From Natronococcus occultus SP4 (lineage in GTDB: Archaea; Halobacteriota; Halobacteria; Halobacteriales; Natrialbaceae), in contig NC_019976.1 in the NCBI RefSeq assembly GCF_000328685.1, positions 124,001 through 188,000 on the forward strand: a stretch of 64,000 bases of DNA, read 5' to 3'. Shown here piece after piece: positions 8,516-16,078 of this stretch (its first letter is position 1; each line of letters opens with the position of its first letter). The notes under the pieces were generated by a model. That model was given only the letters and a program-made list of their open reading frames with translations. It was not told the origin of the DNA and searched no databases. Both the position numbers and the translations under genes were made by a program.

Positions 8516-9244
8516 GTGCCAGCCACAGTCGTCACCGGATCGTCCAGAGGTATCGGGAAGGCGACCGCGCTTCGGTTCGCCGAAGACGGCTACGACGTCG
8601 CCGTGAACTACCGCTCGAGCGAGGACGCCGCCGACCGAGTCGCCGAGGCGATCCGCGCTCGCGGACAGGAAGCGGTCGCCGTCGGAGCCGACGTCTCGGA
8701 TCCCGACGCGGCCGCTCGACTGGTCGAGACCGCAGCGGAGGCGTTCGGCGGGCTCGACCACGTCGTCAACAACGCGGGGATCGATCAGCACGTCCGCACC
8801 GAGGACCTCGCCCCCGCCGACTTCGATCGGATCATGGACGTCAACGTCAACTCGGCGTTCAACGTCACGAAGGCGGCGCTGCCCCACCTTCGGCGATCGA
8901 CCGACGACCCCTCGGTGACGAACGTCGCCTCGATTCTGGCCCACACCGGCGCGGCGATCGAGTGTCACTACGCGTCCTCGAAGGGGGCGTTGCTCTCGCT
9001 GACCCGGAGCCACGCGTCGGATTTCGCGCCCGACGTTCGGGTGAACGCGGTCGCGCCGGGCCACGTCGAGACCGACATGACGGCCGATCGGACTCCCGAG
9101 GAGCAACGCGAGGAGCTGGCGGCGATTCCGGTCGATCGGTACGGCCAGCCCGAGGACATCGCCGACGCGATCGCTTACCTCCGGGACGCGACGTTCGTCA
9201 CGGGCGAGACGCTGAACGTGAACGGCGGGGAGCGAATGGGCTAG
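8516..9244 (+). CDS. Short-chain dehydrogenase/reductase, FabG-like
   Basis: This 242-aa classical SDR begins at GTG 8516 with VPATVVTGSSRGIGKATA, giving the NAD(P) motif TGxxxGIG at residues 6-13. It keeps NNAG (VVNNAGID), the catalytic Ser (NVASILA) and YxxxK (HYASSKGAL), and ends VTGETLNVNGGERMG. An upstream extension to 8435 is Arg/Ser-rich and does not look coding. The Arg in NYRSSED suggests NADP(H). Likely substrates are 3-oxoacyl thioesters or similar. It overlaps the end of the convergent aminotransferase gene by 4 bp. Confidence 0.85.
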   Translation: MPATVVTGSSRGIGKATALRFAEDGYDVAVNYRSSEDAADRVAEAIRARGQEAVAVGADVSDPDAAARLVETAAEAFGGLDHVVNNAGIDQHVRTEDLAPADFDRIMDVNVNSAFNVTKAALPHLRRSTDDPSVTNVASILAHTGAAIECHYASSKGALLSLTRSHASDFAPDVRVNAVAPGHVETDMTADRTPEEQREELAAIPVDRYGQPEDIADAIAYLRDATFVTGETLNVNGGERMG

Positions 9245-10395
9245 TACGTCCGCAGTCCGTCCTCGAGCCGATCGAGTCCGTCCTCGAGGCGGTCGACGGA
9301 GTTCGCGAACGACAGCCGCAGCCGCCCCGGCGCCGTCTCGCCGAACCCGCTCCCGGGCGCGAGGACGACGCCGTGTTCTTGCAGCAGGTGTTTCGCGATC
9401 GAGAGGCTGTCGTCGTCGATACCGGGGTCGAGAAACGCGTAGAACGCGCCCTCCGGGCGCGGACACGAGAGGCCGTCGATCTCGCCGATCCGATCGACGA
9501 CGAGGTCGCGACGGCGACGGAAGGCGCCGCGCATCTCCTCGAACGGCTCCTGGGGGCCCGTGAGCGCGGCGATCGCGGCGTGCTGGGCGACGCTTGAGGC
9601 ACAGGCTGTCGTCGACTCGCGGATCTTGACGACCTCGTCGATCAGGTGGGAGTCGCCCGCGAGCCAGCCCAGCCGCCAGCCCGTCATCGCGTACGCCTTC
9701 GAGCAGGAGCCGACCGTGAGGACGTGGTCGGGATGATCCGTGTAGGCGGCGATCCCCTCGGGCTCGCGGTCGTAGGTCAGCCCCAGATAGACCTCGTCGG
9801 CGATCACGTAGGCGTCGTGGTCAGCGGCGGCCTCGACGACCGCGCGACACTCGTCGGGATCGAAGACGCGACCGGTCGGGTTCGAGGGTGTCGTGAGCAC
9901 GACCGCGGCGGTGTCGTCGCTCATCGCCTCGAGGACGCGGTCGGCCTCGAGGTCGAACCCCGACTCGGCGGGCATCGGGACCTCGCGGAAGGTACCGTCG
10001 GCGAGCGACGCCTGGGTCTCGTAGTTGGGCCAGGTCGGGCCGGGAACCAGCAGCTCCTCGCTGGGCGAGACCGTCGCCATCGTTGCCAGGTGCAGCGCCT
10101 CCATTCCGCCGGTGGTGACGACGATCTCGTCGGGATCGTGGACGACGTCGAACCCCTCGGCGAGCGTGTCGCTGATCGCGCGTCGACACGCGGGCAACCC
10201 CGCGTTCGACGTGTAGTGGGTCTCGCCGTCGCGGGCGGCGCTCGCGGCGGCGTCGACGACATGTGCAGGTGTGTCGAAGTCGGGTTCGCCGACCTCGAGA
10301 CGGACGAGGTCGCCGTCGTGGCGTTCCGCGAGGTCGAACATAACGCGGATGCTCGAGCGCTCGGTCCGACGAACCCGTGCTGTTGGCGTCGGCAT
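9241..10395 (-). CDS. Pyridoxal-phosphate aminotransferase class I/II (aspartate-type)
   Basis: The 384-aa fold-type I aminotransferase shows LEVGEPDFDTP near the N-terminus, the substrate/PLP loop TTPSNPTGRV, the PLP-ring Asp and Tyr in IADEVYLGLTY, and the Schiff-base lysine in SCSKAYAMTGWRLGW. The C-terminal Arg that binds the substrate carboxylate lies in PGRLRLSFA. The length is normal for the AspB/PatA group. It probably transfers amino groups between an amino acid and 2-oxoglutarate; the substrate is unresolved. It is single-gene and convergent with the SDR at 8516-9244. Confidence 0.9.
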   Translation of the reverse strand: MPTPTARVRRTERSSIRVMFDLAERHDGDLVRLEVGEPDFDTPAHVVDAAASAARDGETHYTSNAGLPACRRAISDTLAEGFDVVHDPDEIVVTTGGMEALHLATMATVSPSEELLVPGPTWPNYETQASLADGTFREVPMPAESGFDLEADRVLEAMSDDTAAVVLTTPSNPTGRVFDPDECRAVVEAAADHDAYVIADEVYLGLTYDREPEGIAAYTDHPDHVLTVGSCSKAYAMTGWRLGWLAGDSHLIDEVVKIRESTTACASSVAQHAAIAALTGPQEPFEEMRGAFRRRRDLVVDRIGEIDGLSCPRPEGAFYAFLDPGIDDDSLSIAKHLLQEHGVVLAPGSGFGETAPGRLRLSFANSVDRLEDGLDRLEDGLRTY

Positions 10396-10519
10396 ACCCT
10401 AGCCACGGCGATCGCGGGCAAAAGGGATCGGATGCCGGAAATCACGTTCCCGTCGATAGCGAGCTAGCCGCAACAAATTCTATGTTGGTTGGTAGCATAC
10501 AACAATATGGTGAGCTCCG

Positions 10520-11101
10520 ATGGGTACGTCCGATCCCGACGGCGCGGAACCGACACTCGAGACCAGCTTCGGGGAGCGGTTCGTTCTGGACGAGACCGAC
10601 GGCGAGTCGCTGCGAATCGAGACGACCCTCGATCCCGGCGTGAGACGACCGCTCCACAGCCACCCGAAACAGGACGAGCGGTTCCTCGTCCACGAGGGAC
10701 GACTGGGGCTGGCGGTCGGAAGCGAGGAGTTCGTACTCGAGCCCGGCGAGGAGGAGGGCGTCGCCGCCGGCACGCCCCACACCTTCTGGAACGCCAGCGA
10801 CGGCGTCCTCCGGATGACGACCGAGCACCTCCCGGCGCTGCGGTTCGCGGACTTCCTCCGGGCGATGGTCGCGCTCGACCGCGAGGACGGACTCGACGCC
10901 GACGGGATGCCCGCCAACCCGCTGGTGGGTGCGGCGTTGCTCCACGAGTACCGGGACGAGATGCGTCCGGCGGACATCCCGGCTCCGGTCCGTCGCGTGG
11001 TCGTTCCGGTACTCGCGACGGTAGGGAACGCGTTCGGCTACGGAGTGCCCGACGGTTCGAGGTCGGACGCCGACGGCGTCGCCTCGAGCACCTCCCGGTG
11101 A
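10520..11101 (+). CDS. Cupin-domain protein
   Basis: The 193-aa protein contains one cupin barrel: PLHSHPKQDERFLVHEGRLG carries the HxH...E metal ligands (about residues 45-60), and AGTPHTFWNAS is the second cupin motif with the fourth histidine. A C-terminal region of about 90 residues (ADFLRAMVALDREDGLDADG) is helical and uncharacterised. Cupins of this size include dioxygenases, isomerases and ligand sensors, so the reaction is open. The gene is followed 104 bp downstream by a PadR regulator on the same strand. Confidence 0.8.
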   Translation: MGTSDPDGAEPTLETSFGERFVLDETDGESLRIETTLDPGVRRPLHSHPKQDERFLVHEGRLGLAVGSEEFVLEPGEEEGVAAGTPHTFWNASDGVLRMTTEHLPALRFADFLRAMVALDREDGLDADGMPANPLVGAALLHEYRDEMRPADIPAPVRRVVVPVLATVGNAFGYGVPDGSRSDADGVASSTSR

Positions 11102-11204
11102 GCTGCGTTTCCGTCCTCGGTTCGCGATTACTTTCACAGCCCGCGAACATACAATTCGATGCGGGAAAGATGTCAAATACTTATTCGTTGAATTCGACGA
11201 TGGG

Positions 11205-11480
11205 ATGGACGACCTTACCGGCTTCCAGCGGGACCTGCTGTACGTGATCGCGGGCGCCGACAAACCGTCGGGCCAGGATATCAAGGCCGAGATCGAGAGC
11301 TACTACAGCTCCGAGATTAACCACGGACGGTTGTATCCGAACCTCGACACGCTCGTCAACAAGGAGCTGGTCGAGAAAGGTGAACTCGATCGGCGAACGA
11401 ACTACTACGCCATCACCGAGGACGGCGAGCAAGCGATTCGGGATCGACGGGACTGGGAGCAACAGTACGCCGACACGTAA
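11205..11480 (+). CDS. PadR-family transcriptional regulator
   Basis: The 91-aa protein is a bare winged helix: MDDLTGFQRDLLYVIAGAD, PSGQDIKAEIESYY, the recognition segment INHGRLYPNLDTLVNKELVEKG and the wing DRRTNYYAITEDGEQAIRDR. This short PadR form, lacking a long C-terminal dimerisation helix, is frequent in haloarchaea. A TATA-like AAATACTTATT lies about 20-31 nt upstream. A frameshifted relative is found about 1.1 kb further on at 12355-12611. Confidence 0.9.
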   Translation: MDDLTGFQRDLLYVIAGADKPSGQDIKAEIESYYSSEINHGRLYPNLDTLVNKELVEKGELDRRTNYYAITEDGEQAIRDRRDWEQQYADT

Positions 11481-11534
11481 CTCCCGACCCGCGGCTCCGA
11501 CCAGTCGCCGGCGCCTTCACCGAGGCGTATCGCA

Positions 11535-11556
11535 GCCGAACGCGATCGCGTTCGGC
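11535..11556. repeat. Perfect 22-bp palindrome between PadR and the next gene
   Basis: The half-site GCCGAACGCGA is followed immediately by its exact reverse complement, so this is 11/0/11, or a 9/4/9 hairpin with loop GATC. It lies 55 bp after the PadR stop. The bases next to the loop (GC...GC) are the same as in the small hairpins at 28180 and 36213. It could be a terminator, a PadR operator or a lone member of that hairpin family. Confidence 0.5.
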
Positions 11557-11648
11557 GAGCACCGCCAGGAAGCGGCGTTCCGAGACGAGGGGTGACCGCC
11601 TCCCCCGCCGGCAGTACAGCCAAGTTTCCGGCGCGGTAAGTGAGCGCT

Positions 11649-11942
11649 ATGTCCACGGATCCAGACCACGACTCCGAGACGGCGGACACGCTCGACCTCG
11701 AGCGCCCAGAGGAGATCCAGTTCGGCGTTACGCGCGGCGAACACGACCTCGAGATCGGTCCGCCGCGGGACTATCCCGACCGAGCGGACGTGTCGGTCCA
11801 CACGGCCGAGGACGGCGTCATCTTGAGCGTCGACGCGATGGCGGGCGATCACGGAACGGGCCACGTCGACGCGAGCTTGACGGCCGACGAGGCCCGCGAA
11901 CTCTCCGAACGACTAGCGGCGGCAGCTCGGACCGAGGACTGA
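11649..11942 (+). CDS. Conserved-type small acidic hypothetical protein
   Basis: The 97-aa protein starts at ATG 11649 (MSTDPDHDSETADTLDLERP). It is very acidic, with a predicted beta-rich middle (VSVHTAEDGVILSVDAMAG) and a C-terminal helix (TADEARELSERLAAAARTED). I recognise no family. The final segment looks like a ligand- or DNA-independent dimer helix. G/C at third codon positions supports it as real. A hairpin follows 8 bp after its stop. Confidence 0.65.
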   Translation: MSTDPDHDSETADTLDLERPEEIQFGVTRGEHDLEIGPPRDYPDRADVSVHTAEDGVILSVDAMAGDHGTGHVDASLTADEARELSERLAAAARTED

Positions 11943-11950
11943 GGTCCTGC

Positions 11951-11968
11951 CACGACTGACGTCGTGGG
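11951..11968. terminator. Hairpin just downstream of the 97-aa gene
   Basis: CCACGAC-TGAC-GTCGTGG is a 7/4/7 perfect hairpin 8 bp after the stop at 11942. There is no clear T-run, so its role as a terminator is inferred from position only. The core also resembles the CACGACT/AGTCGTG hairpin at 15799-15816. Confidence 0.4.
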
Positions 11969-12354
11969 CCGTCGCGCTCTGTCTCTGTAGCACCCCACTG
12001 GACGTCCCCGTCCTCGGTATGCAGCCGTTTGCGTTGCGGTACCGACAACTCGGTACTGCTATCGAACTAGTGGAACGACTGTCTCTCCCGGGAATCCACA
12101 CGGAACGGACGGTTCGATGCGGCCGAAACCGTCTCACGGGTGCCTAACGATCGGAGTACGGCGCCGTTTCCGAACGCACGAAGCATTGTGCCGGGTGTAC
12201 GGTACGTCCTCGATCCGAGATGACGTCGTCGGTACTGTCTCGATTCCAGGTAACCGAATACGCACGCAGTATCGACTCGCCCAGAGTGTTCATTCCAGCT
12301 AACAGTACATAAGACACACATAACGAACTACTCACCTGTACGATCACACGTACT
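11969..12354. other. Intergenic region without a recognisable gene
   Basis: No supported coding frame is seen between the hairpin at 11951-11968 and the PadR relic at 12355. Frames on both strands are rich in Arg, Ser and Cys and look like antisense noise. A short AT-rich patch (ACATAAGACACACATAACG, 12307-12325) about 30-50 nt before 12355 could be an old promoter. Confidence 0.5.
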
Positions 12355-12611
12355 ATGGACGATATCGCGGGGGAGCTGCTGGACGTGATCGTGGATCCGA
12401 CAACTCGTCGAGCCAGAGGATCGAGACGAAACTCGAGAGCGACTCCAACACCGGGATCAGCTACGGATGGCTGTACCCGAACCTCGACACGCTCGCCAAC
12501 AAGGGACTGGCCGAAAACGAGAACCTCGATGGCTGGGCGAACTACGGTGCTACCAGAAAGCGGGCGATCGGGAGACGACGGAAGTGGATCACCCGGTCCG
12601 CCGACAAATAA
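12355..12611 (+). pseudogene. Frameshifted PadR-family relic, paralogous to 11205-11480
   Basis: The first frame gives MDDIAGELLDVIVD, matching the intact PadR start. A shift of one base near 12397-12402 then leads into a second frame reading DNSSSQRIETKLESDSNTG, SYGWLYPNLDTLANKGLAEN and LDGWANYGATRKRAIG before TAA at 12609-12611. This corresponds residue by residue to the recognition helix and wing of the intact copy (RLYPNLDTLVNKELVEKGEL). Divergence between the two is substantial, so this is an old duplication or a separate PadR that has decayed. Confidence 0.75.
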
Positions 12612-12653
12612 TTAGCCAAAAGTATTTACGAAATCATATAGTTCCGAAGAACG

Positions 12654-12902
12654 ATGACTGAAACCCTGACGGAAACGGCTGAGGACGTCCACGAACGGAT
12701 CGTCGTCGGCGTGGCCACGCTCGAAGACGTCGATCCGATGGCGCTGCCGCCGCTGTTCGACGCGGTCGATCCAGACGCGCTCGAGGCGATCTTTGCCGAC
12801 CCCGAGCGGAACACGGTACGGATCGGGACTATCGAGTTTCCCTACGCCGGGCACACGATCCGTATCGAGTGTGGCGACGAGCCCGTCGTCAGGATCGACT
12901 GA
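12654..12902 (+). CDS. HalOD1-domain protein
   Basis: This 82-aa acidic protein matches the haloarchaeal output domain HalOD1: VHERIVVGVATLEDVDPMAL, then LPPLFDAVDPDALEAIF and the beta segment TVRIGTIEFPYAGHTIRIE. In haloarchaea this domain is found alone or at the ends of signalling proteins; its biochemical activity is unknown. An AT-rich stretch at 12611-12640 just upstream (GCCAAAAGTATTTACGAAAT) is a plausible promoter. Confidence 0.8.
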   Translation: MTETLTETAEDVHERIVVGVATLEDVDPMALPPLFDAVDPDALEAIFADPERNTVRIGTIEFPYAGHTIRIECGDEPVVRID

Positions 12903-12928
12903 GATCGGGTCGTCGCCAGGGACGTCGA

Positions 12929-13243
12929 TCAGTCGTAGCTCAGACTGTTTAAGGTGTAGCTGTCGGCCGTGTGGGTTCGGTCGACGAGAAGTACCGCTCC
13001 GTTCGCCGCCTGCTGAAGCTCACACCGGAGGTTCCCGAGGTTGCCCGGATTGAGCGACGCCGGCGGATCGTCGAGCGTGAAGTTGAGCGTGCCGGTGTTC
13101 CCGCGTACTCGCTCGGGTTTCCGTGCGGCCGCGTGGATCCGATTGCCGTTCTGTTTCACGTCGATCGTCCCGGTAAACTCCCAGGTATCGCCGTTGTACC
13201 TGACCTGCTCGCCCTCGAGCTCCGGGAGGTGCGCTTCGACCAT
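12929..13243 (-). CDS. Conserved haloarchaeal-type hypothetical protein, beta-rich
   Basis: The 104-aa protein begins MVEAHLPELEGEQVRYNGDT. It has alternating hydrophobic beta segments (TWEFTGTIDVKQNGNRIHAA, GTLNFTLDD, GAVLLVDR) and a basic patch (ARKPERVRG). It could be a small nucleic-acid-binding or structural protein, but I cannot assign a family. The start at 13243 is chosen because upstream sequence in the same frame is Arg-rich and lacks coding bias. It is convergent with the HalOD1 gene. Confidence 0.65.
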   Translation of the reverse strand: MVEAHLPELEGEQVRYNGDTWEFTGTIDVKQNGNRIHAAARKPERVRGNTGTLNFTLDDPPASLNPGNLGNLRCELQQAANGAVLLVDRTHTADSYTLNSLSYD

Positions 13244-13342
13244 GGCTGTCAATGACGCGCATGGACTATAATGGTTTGGTGTCGACGGTGGTCGGTTTCG
13301 CCGACACAAAGGATATACTACCGTGCCAGCAATCGACGCGCC

Positions 13343-13543
13343 ATGCATTCGAGGACGTTCTCGACGTTTCTGTCCACGACGCTGCTGTTCTCGATGGTCG
13401 CGGTTACGATCGCGGCGATCGTCTCGCCGCCCGATCCGTTCACACTGGTTCTGTACGCGCTCCCGTTGTCGGTCGTTGGGGCGGTGGCTGCCTACCTCCT
13501 GACGTACCGGACCGGCGACGTTTCGTCGCGGGACAGAGCGTGA
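13343..13543 (+). CDS. Small two-helix membrane protein
   Basis: The 66-aa protein starts MHSRTFSTFLSTTLLFSMVA and contains two hydrophobic helices (about 10-28 and 33-55) separated by SPPDPF, with a charged C-terminus RTGDVSSRDRA. Haloarchaea have many such small membrane proteins without known function. An AT-rich GATATACTA lies about 27-35 nt upstream of the ATG. Confidence 0.6.
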   Translation: MHSRTFSTFLSTTLLFSMVAVTIAAIVSPPDPFTLVLYALPLSVVGAVAAYLLTYRTGDVSSRDRA

Positions 13544-13652
13544 TACGGTCGAAGCGGTTCGACCGACGCTCCGATCGGCCGGACCATCGCAAGGAAACGA
13601 TCCGAGAGCGACCAAACGCAACCCGTATGTAGAAACCACCGTTCGTTCCAAC

Positions 13653-14183
13653 ATGGACCAGATCGATCTGACGAACAGCCAGCGGACGACGCTTACTGCA
13701 CTCGTCAACGAGTATCAGGCGACCGACGCGGCCGTCAGCGCGAGGGTTGTCGCCGAGGAGACCGGGCGAAACGCCGGAACGATCCGCAACCAGATGCAGA
13801 CGCTGTCCGCGCTCGGCCTGGTCGAGAGCGTCGCCGGACCTGCAGGCGGCTACGAGCCGACCGACGCTGCCTACAGCGTTCTCGATCGACAGCAGCTGGA
13901 CGACGCCGAGACGGTCACCCTCGCTCGCGACTACGACCGCGTCGACGCGACGGTCGACGGGATCGACTTCACGAACGTCCACCACCCCGATCTGTGTCGG
14001 GCCCAGCTGCACTTCCAGCAGTCCGTTCGTGACCTCGAGAACGGGGATCCGATCGTGGTCGGTCCCTCCCCAGTCGCGGCGCTCGTCGTCGGCGGACGGG
14101 TCGTCACTACCGACGAAACGGACAACGTGGTAATCGTCGACGTCGAACAGCTGCAAGCGCCGATCCGAAAGGACGACTCGTAG
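13653..14183 (+). CDS. Winged-helix transcriptional regulator (Rrf2-like N-terminus with ligand domain)
   Basis: The 176-aa protein has an N-terminal HTH (NSQRTTLTALVNEYQ through NAGTIRNQMQTLSALGLVES, residues 7-60) with the wing AGPAGGYEPTDAAYSVL, which resembles Rrf2/Lrp-type winged helices. A C-terminal domain of about 85 residues follows (GIDFTNVHHPDLCRAQLHFQ; DPIVVGPSPVAALVVGGRVV) and is likely a ligand or dimer module. It contains a single Cys (DLCRA), so it lacks the three-Cys Fe-S motif of IscR/NsrR. It is likely a haloarchaeal regulator of unknown targets. Confidence 0.75.
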   Translation: MDQIDLTNSQRTTLTALVNEYQATDAAVSARVVAEETGRNAGTIRNQMQTLSALGLVESVAGPAGGYEPTDAAYSVLDRQQLDDAETVTLARDYDRVDATVDGIDFTNVHHPDLCRAQLHFQQSVRDLENGDPIVVGPSPVAALVVGGRVVTTDETDNVVIVDVEQLQAPIRKDDS

Positions 14184-14252
14184 CTCTCGGACGCGGTCGC
14201 CGCTCTGTGAAGCGACTCGGGACGTCCGTCCGCTCGCCCGCCCGGGGTCGAG

Positions 14253-15662
14253 CTACACGTTCTCGAAGAATCGACCATGAAAGCCGAACGGCTCGGCGTG
14301 AGGGAGCGCCACCCGCGCCCGGAGCGTCAGCGTCGCCGCGTCGAAGACGAGCAACAGCGTTCGCTCGGCGTTCGTCTCTAGCGTGGTCGCCAGGACGACC
14401 CCGTCGTCCTCGGCGTCGCCGCCGGGACGCCGGACGGGAACCGGCTCCTCGACGTAGCACCCCTGCTTCCACCACTCCCTGGCAGTGCCAGTTTCACAGT
14501 CGACCTTGACGAGCCCGCTGGCTCCGCCGCGACCGGTCGCCTGGCCGTACGCATAGCGGTGGTGGCGACCGACGACGGACCGAGCGACGCGGGGCATCTC
14601 CACGCTGCCGTCGTACCGGGGCGTCCGTTCGACCGCGTTCGCGCGGAGATCGATTCGGTACCGTACCAGGCGGGCGTCGGAGACGGCCGGAAACCCCTCG
14701 TCATCGCCGTCGAGCTCCGACAGCGACATCGATCCGACGATATCGCCGTCGGGATACTCCACCAGATCCAGGACGACCGTTTCGCCGTCGACGTAGGCGT
14801 TGACGTGGTGGAAGGTGAAGACCGGATCGAGCGTCGGGTCGGCCACGAGCTCGCCGGTGTCGCGGTCGACGACGAGGACGCGGGTGCCGCGTTCGGGCTG
14901 CCACTCGAGCATGTCGATCGGGCCGTCGGCGAACGGATCGAGCGCTCGGAGCGCCGAGAGGACGAGCGGCGATTCGACGATGACGACGTGGGTAGCAGTG
15001 ACGCTACAGTCGTGGACGTACGCCGGGCCGTTCGCGTCGACGGCGGCGATGCGTTCGCGCGTTCGACTCCCATAGGGAAGCCGGTAGAGGTGATACCGGG
15101 GCTGCAGCCCGAACTGCGTGGTGAACCCGACCAGTTCGTCGCGAACGGGGTCGTCGACGAGGTGGGCGGCCGCGACGTGTTCGGGGAGGTCGTCGTCGAA
15201 CTCGAAGCGGCCGCGGGTCTCCAGAGTTTCGGGGTCGAAGGCCACCCGGGAGGGAGCCTCGGTAAGAGCGACGTACTCGCCGTCGATCCGGGCGACGTGG
15301 ACGCTCGCGTTGTCGGTCGGCTCGGGTGGTCCCGGTGAAATCGCCGCCCCGAGAAGGTCCCGCCATCCTCGCGTGTCCGTCCCGAACTGCCCGGACAGCT
15401 GCCCCTGTATCGCCGCTCCGTACGCGCCGGTGCGGAGAAACCGGTTCGAGTAGCGAACCTGTCCGTCCTCGAAGGCGTACCGACGCAACATCGCGAGCCC
15501 GTCGAACCAGTGGTTGACGCGGCGGTTGCCGACATCGAACCGACCGGGGCCGTTGCGGATCAGCGTCCCGGAGAGCCAGTCGGGAACCGTCCCCTCGACC
15601 GGCAGGCGGTGGTCACGGAGCTCGGTCGTCAGCGAGTGGAATCCGAGCGTCGGTGTCGTCAC
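14253..15662 (-). CDS. Carotenoid cleavage oxygenase (RPE65/CCD family)
   Basis: The 469-aa protein is a complete seven-bladed carotenoid oxygenase. The N-terminus has PDWLSGTLIRNGPGRFDVGN and NHWFDGLAML. The iron-binding histidines appear in the expected places: NASVHVAR, YVHDCSV, FTFHHVNAY and the terminal PFGFHGRFF. The family cleaves carotenoid double bases of the polyene chain with O2, for example beta-carotene to retinal or apocarotenals. In a haloarchaeon the product could be retinal for rhodopsins, but substrate cannot be decided. The gene is alone, convergent with the regulator at 13653. Confidence 0.88.
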   Translation of the reverse strand: MTTPTLGFHSLTTELRDHRLPVEGTVPDWLSGTLIRNGPGRFDVGNRRVNHWFDGLAMLRRYAFEDGQVRYSNRFLRTGAYGAAIQGQLSGQFGTDTRGWRDLLGAAISPGPPEPTDNASVHVARIDGEYVALTEAPSRVAFDPETLETRGRFEFDDDLPEHVAAAHLVDDPVRDELVGFTTQFGLQPRYHLYRLPYGSRTRERIAAVDANGPAYVHDCSVTATHVVIVESPLVLSALRALDPFADGPIDMLEWQPERGTRVLVVDRDTGELVADPTLDPVFTFHHVNAYVDGETVVLDLVEYPDGDIVGSMSLSELDGDDEGFPAVSDARLVRYRIDLRANAVERTPRYDGSVEMPRVARSVVGRHHRYAYGQATGRGGASGLVKVDCETGTAREWWKQGCYVEEPVPVRRPGGDAEDDGVVLATTLETNAERTLLLVFDAATLTLRARVALPHAEPFGFHGRFFENV

Positions 15663-15798
15663 GACTCCGCTTCAGTGCCGACCGTAATGAACGCTCGGGC
15701 GAATCGTCACGTTCGTCCGTCGTCTACGAGCCGAACGATGCGAGTGGCTTGGGGCCGGCTCGGTTCCCCAGCTGACTACATGGAAAACGGGAGAAAGT

Positions 15799-15816
15799 CT
15801 ACGACTTCAGTCGTGG
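15799..15816. repeat. Orphan hairpin resembling haloarchaeal IS200/IS605 right-end motif
   Basis: CTACGACT-TC-AGTCGTGG is an 8/2/8 inverted repeat with one mismatch, followed by GAGG. Hairpins with a CACGACT/AGTCGTGGG core are commonly seen at tnpB-side ends of haloarchaeal IS200/IS605 elements. No transposase or tnpB is present here, so this would be a solo end or decayed mini-element in the gap before the zinc-ribbon gene. Confidence 0.45.
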
Positions 15817-15823
15817 GAGGCAG

Positions 15824-15988
15824 TCAGGGAACGTCGTACTCGAGACTGTCGTACTCCGCGACCTCGGTCGAGCCACAGGACGGACAGTCCCACTCACCTC
15901 CCTCGAGTACCGTTCCGCAGTTTCGACACTCGAAGATCGTCTCTTCATCGTCGGAGAAATATTTTCTTACTGCTGAGAAGATCGGCAT
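15824..15988 (-). CDS. Small zinc-ribbon protein
   Basis: The 54-aa protein starts MPIFSAVRKYFSDDEETIFE and has a four-Cys zinc ribbon: CRNCGTVLEGGEWDCPSCGS (CxxC-x10-CxxC). The C-terminal tail SLEYDVP is acidic. Stand-alone ribbons of this kind are numerous in haloarchaea, where some are required for stress or development phenotypes, but no specific function can be given. The start at 15988 is preferred to one 24 bp upstream because it follows the common MPxFxxxxK N-terminus. Confidence 0.75.
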   Translation of the reverse strand: MPIFSAVRKYFSDDEETIFECRNCGTVLEGGEWDCPSCGSTEVAEYDSLEYDVP

Positions 15989-16078
15989 ATCTTCCCATGC
16001 TCGGAGGAGCACTAACCGCTGTGGCTTTCAGCTGCCGGGTCAGGCGGGTGCGGCCGGTATCGAGGACGCTGGTTGGAA

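Noticed and set aside
12929..13708. Longer version of the 104-aa gene (259 codons)
   Set aside because: The added N-terminal part is Arg-rich, overlaps the small membrane protein and regulator on the other strand, and has no coding bias.
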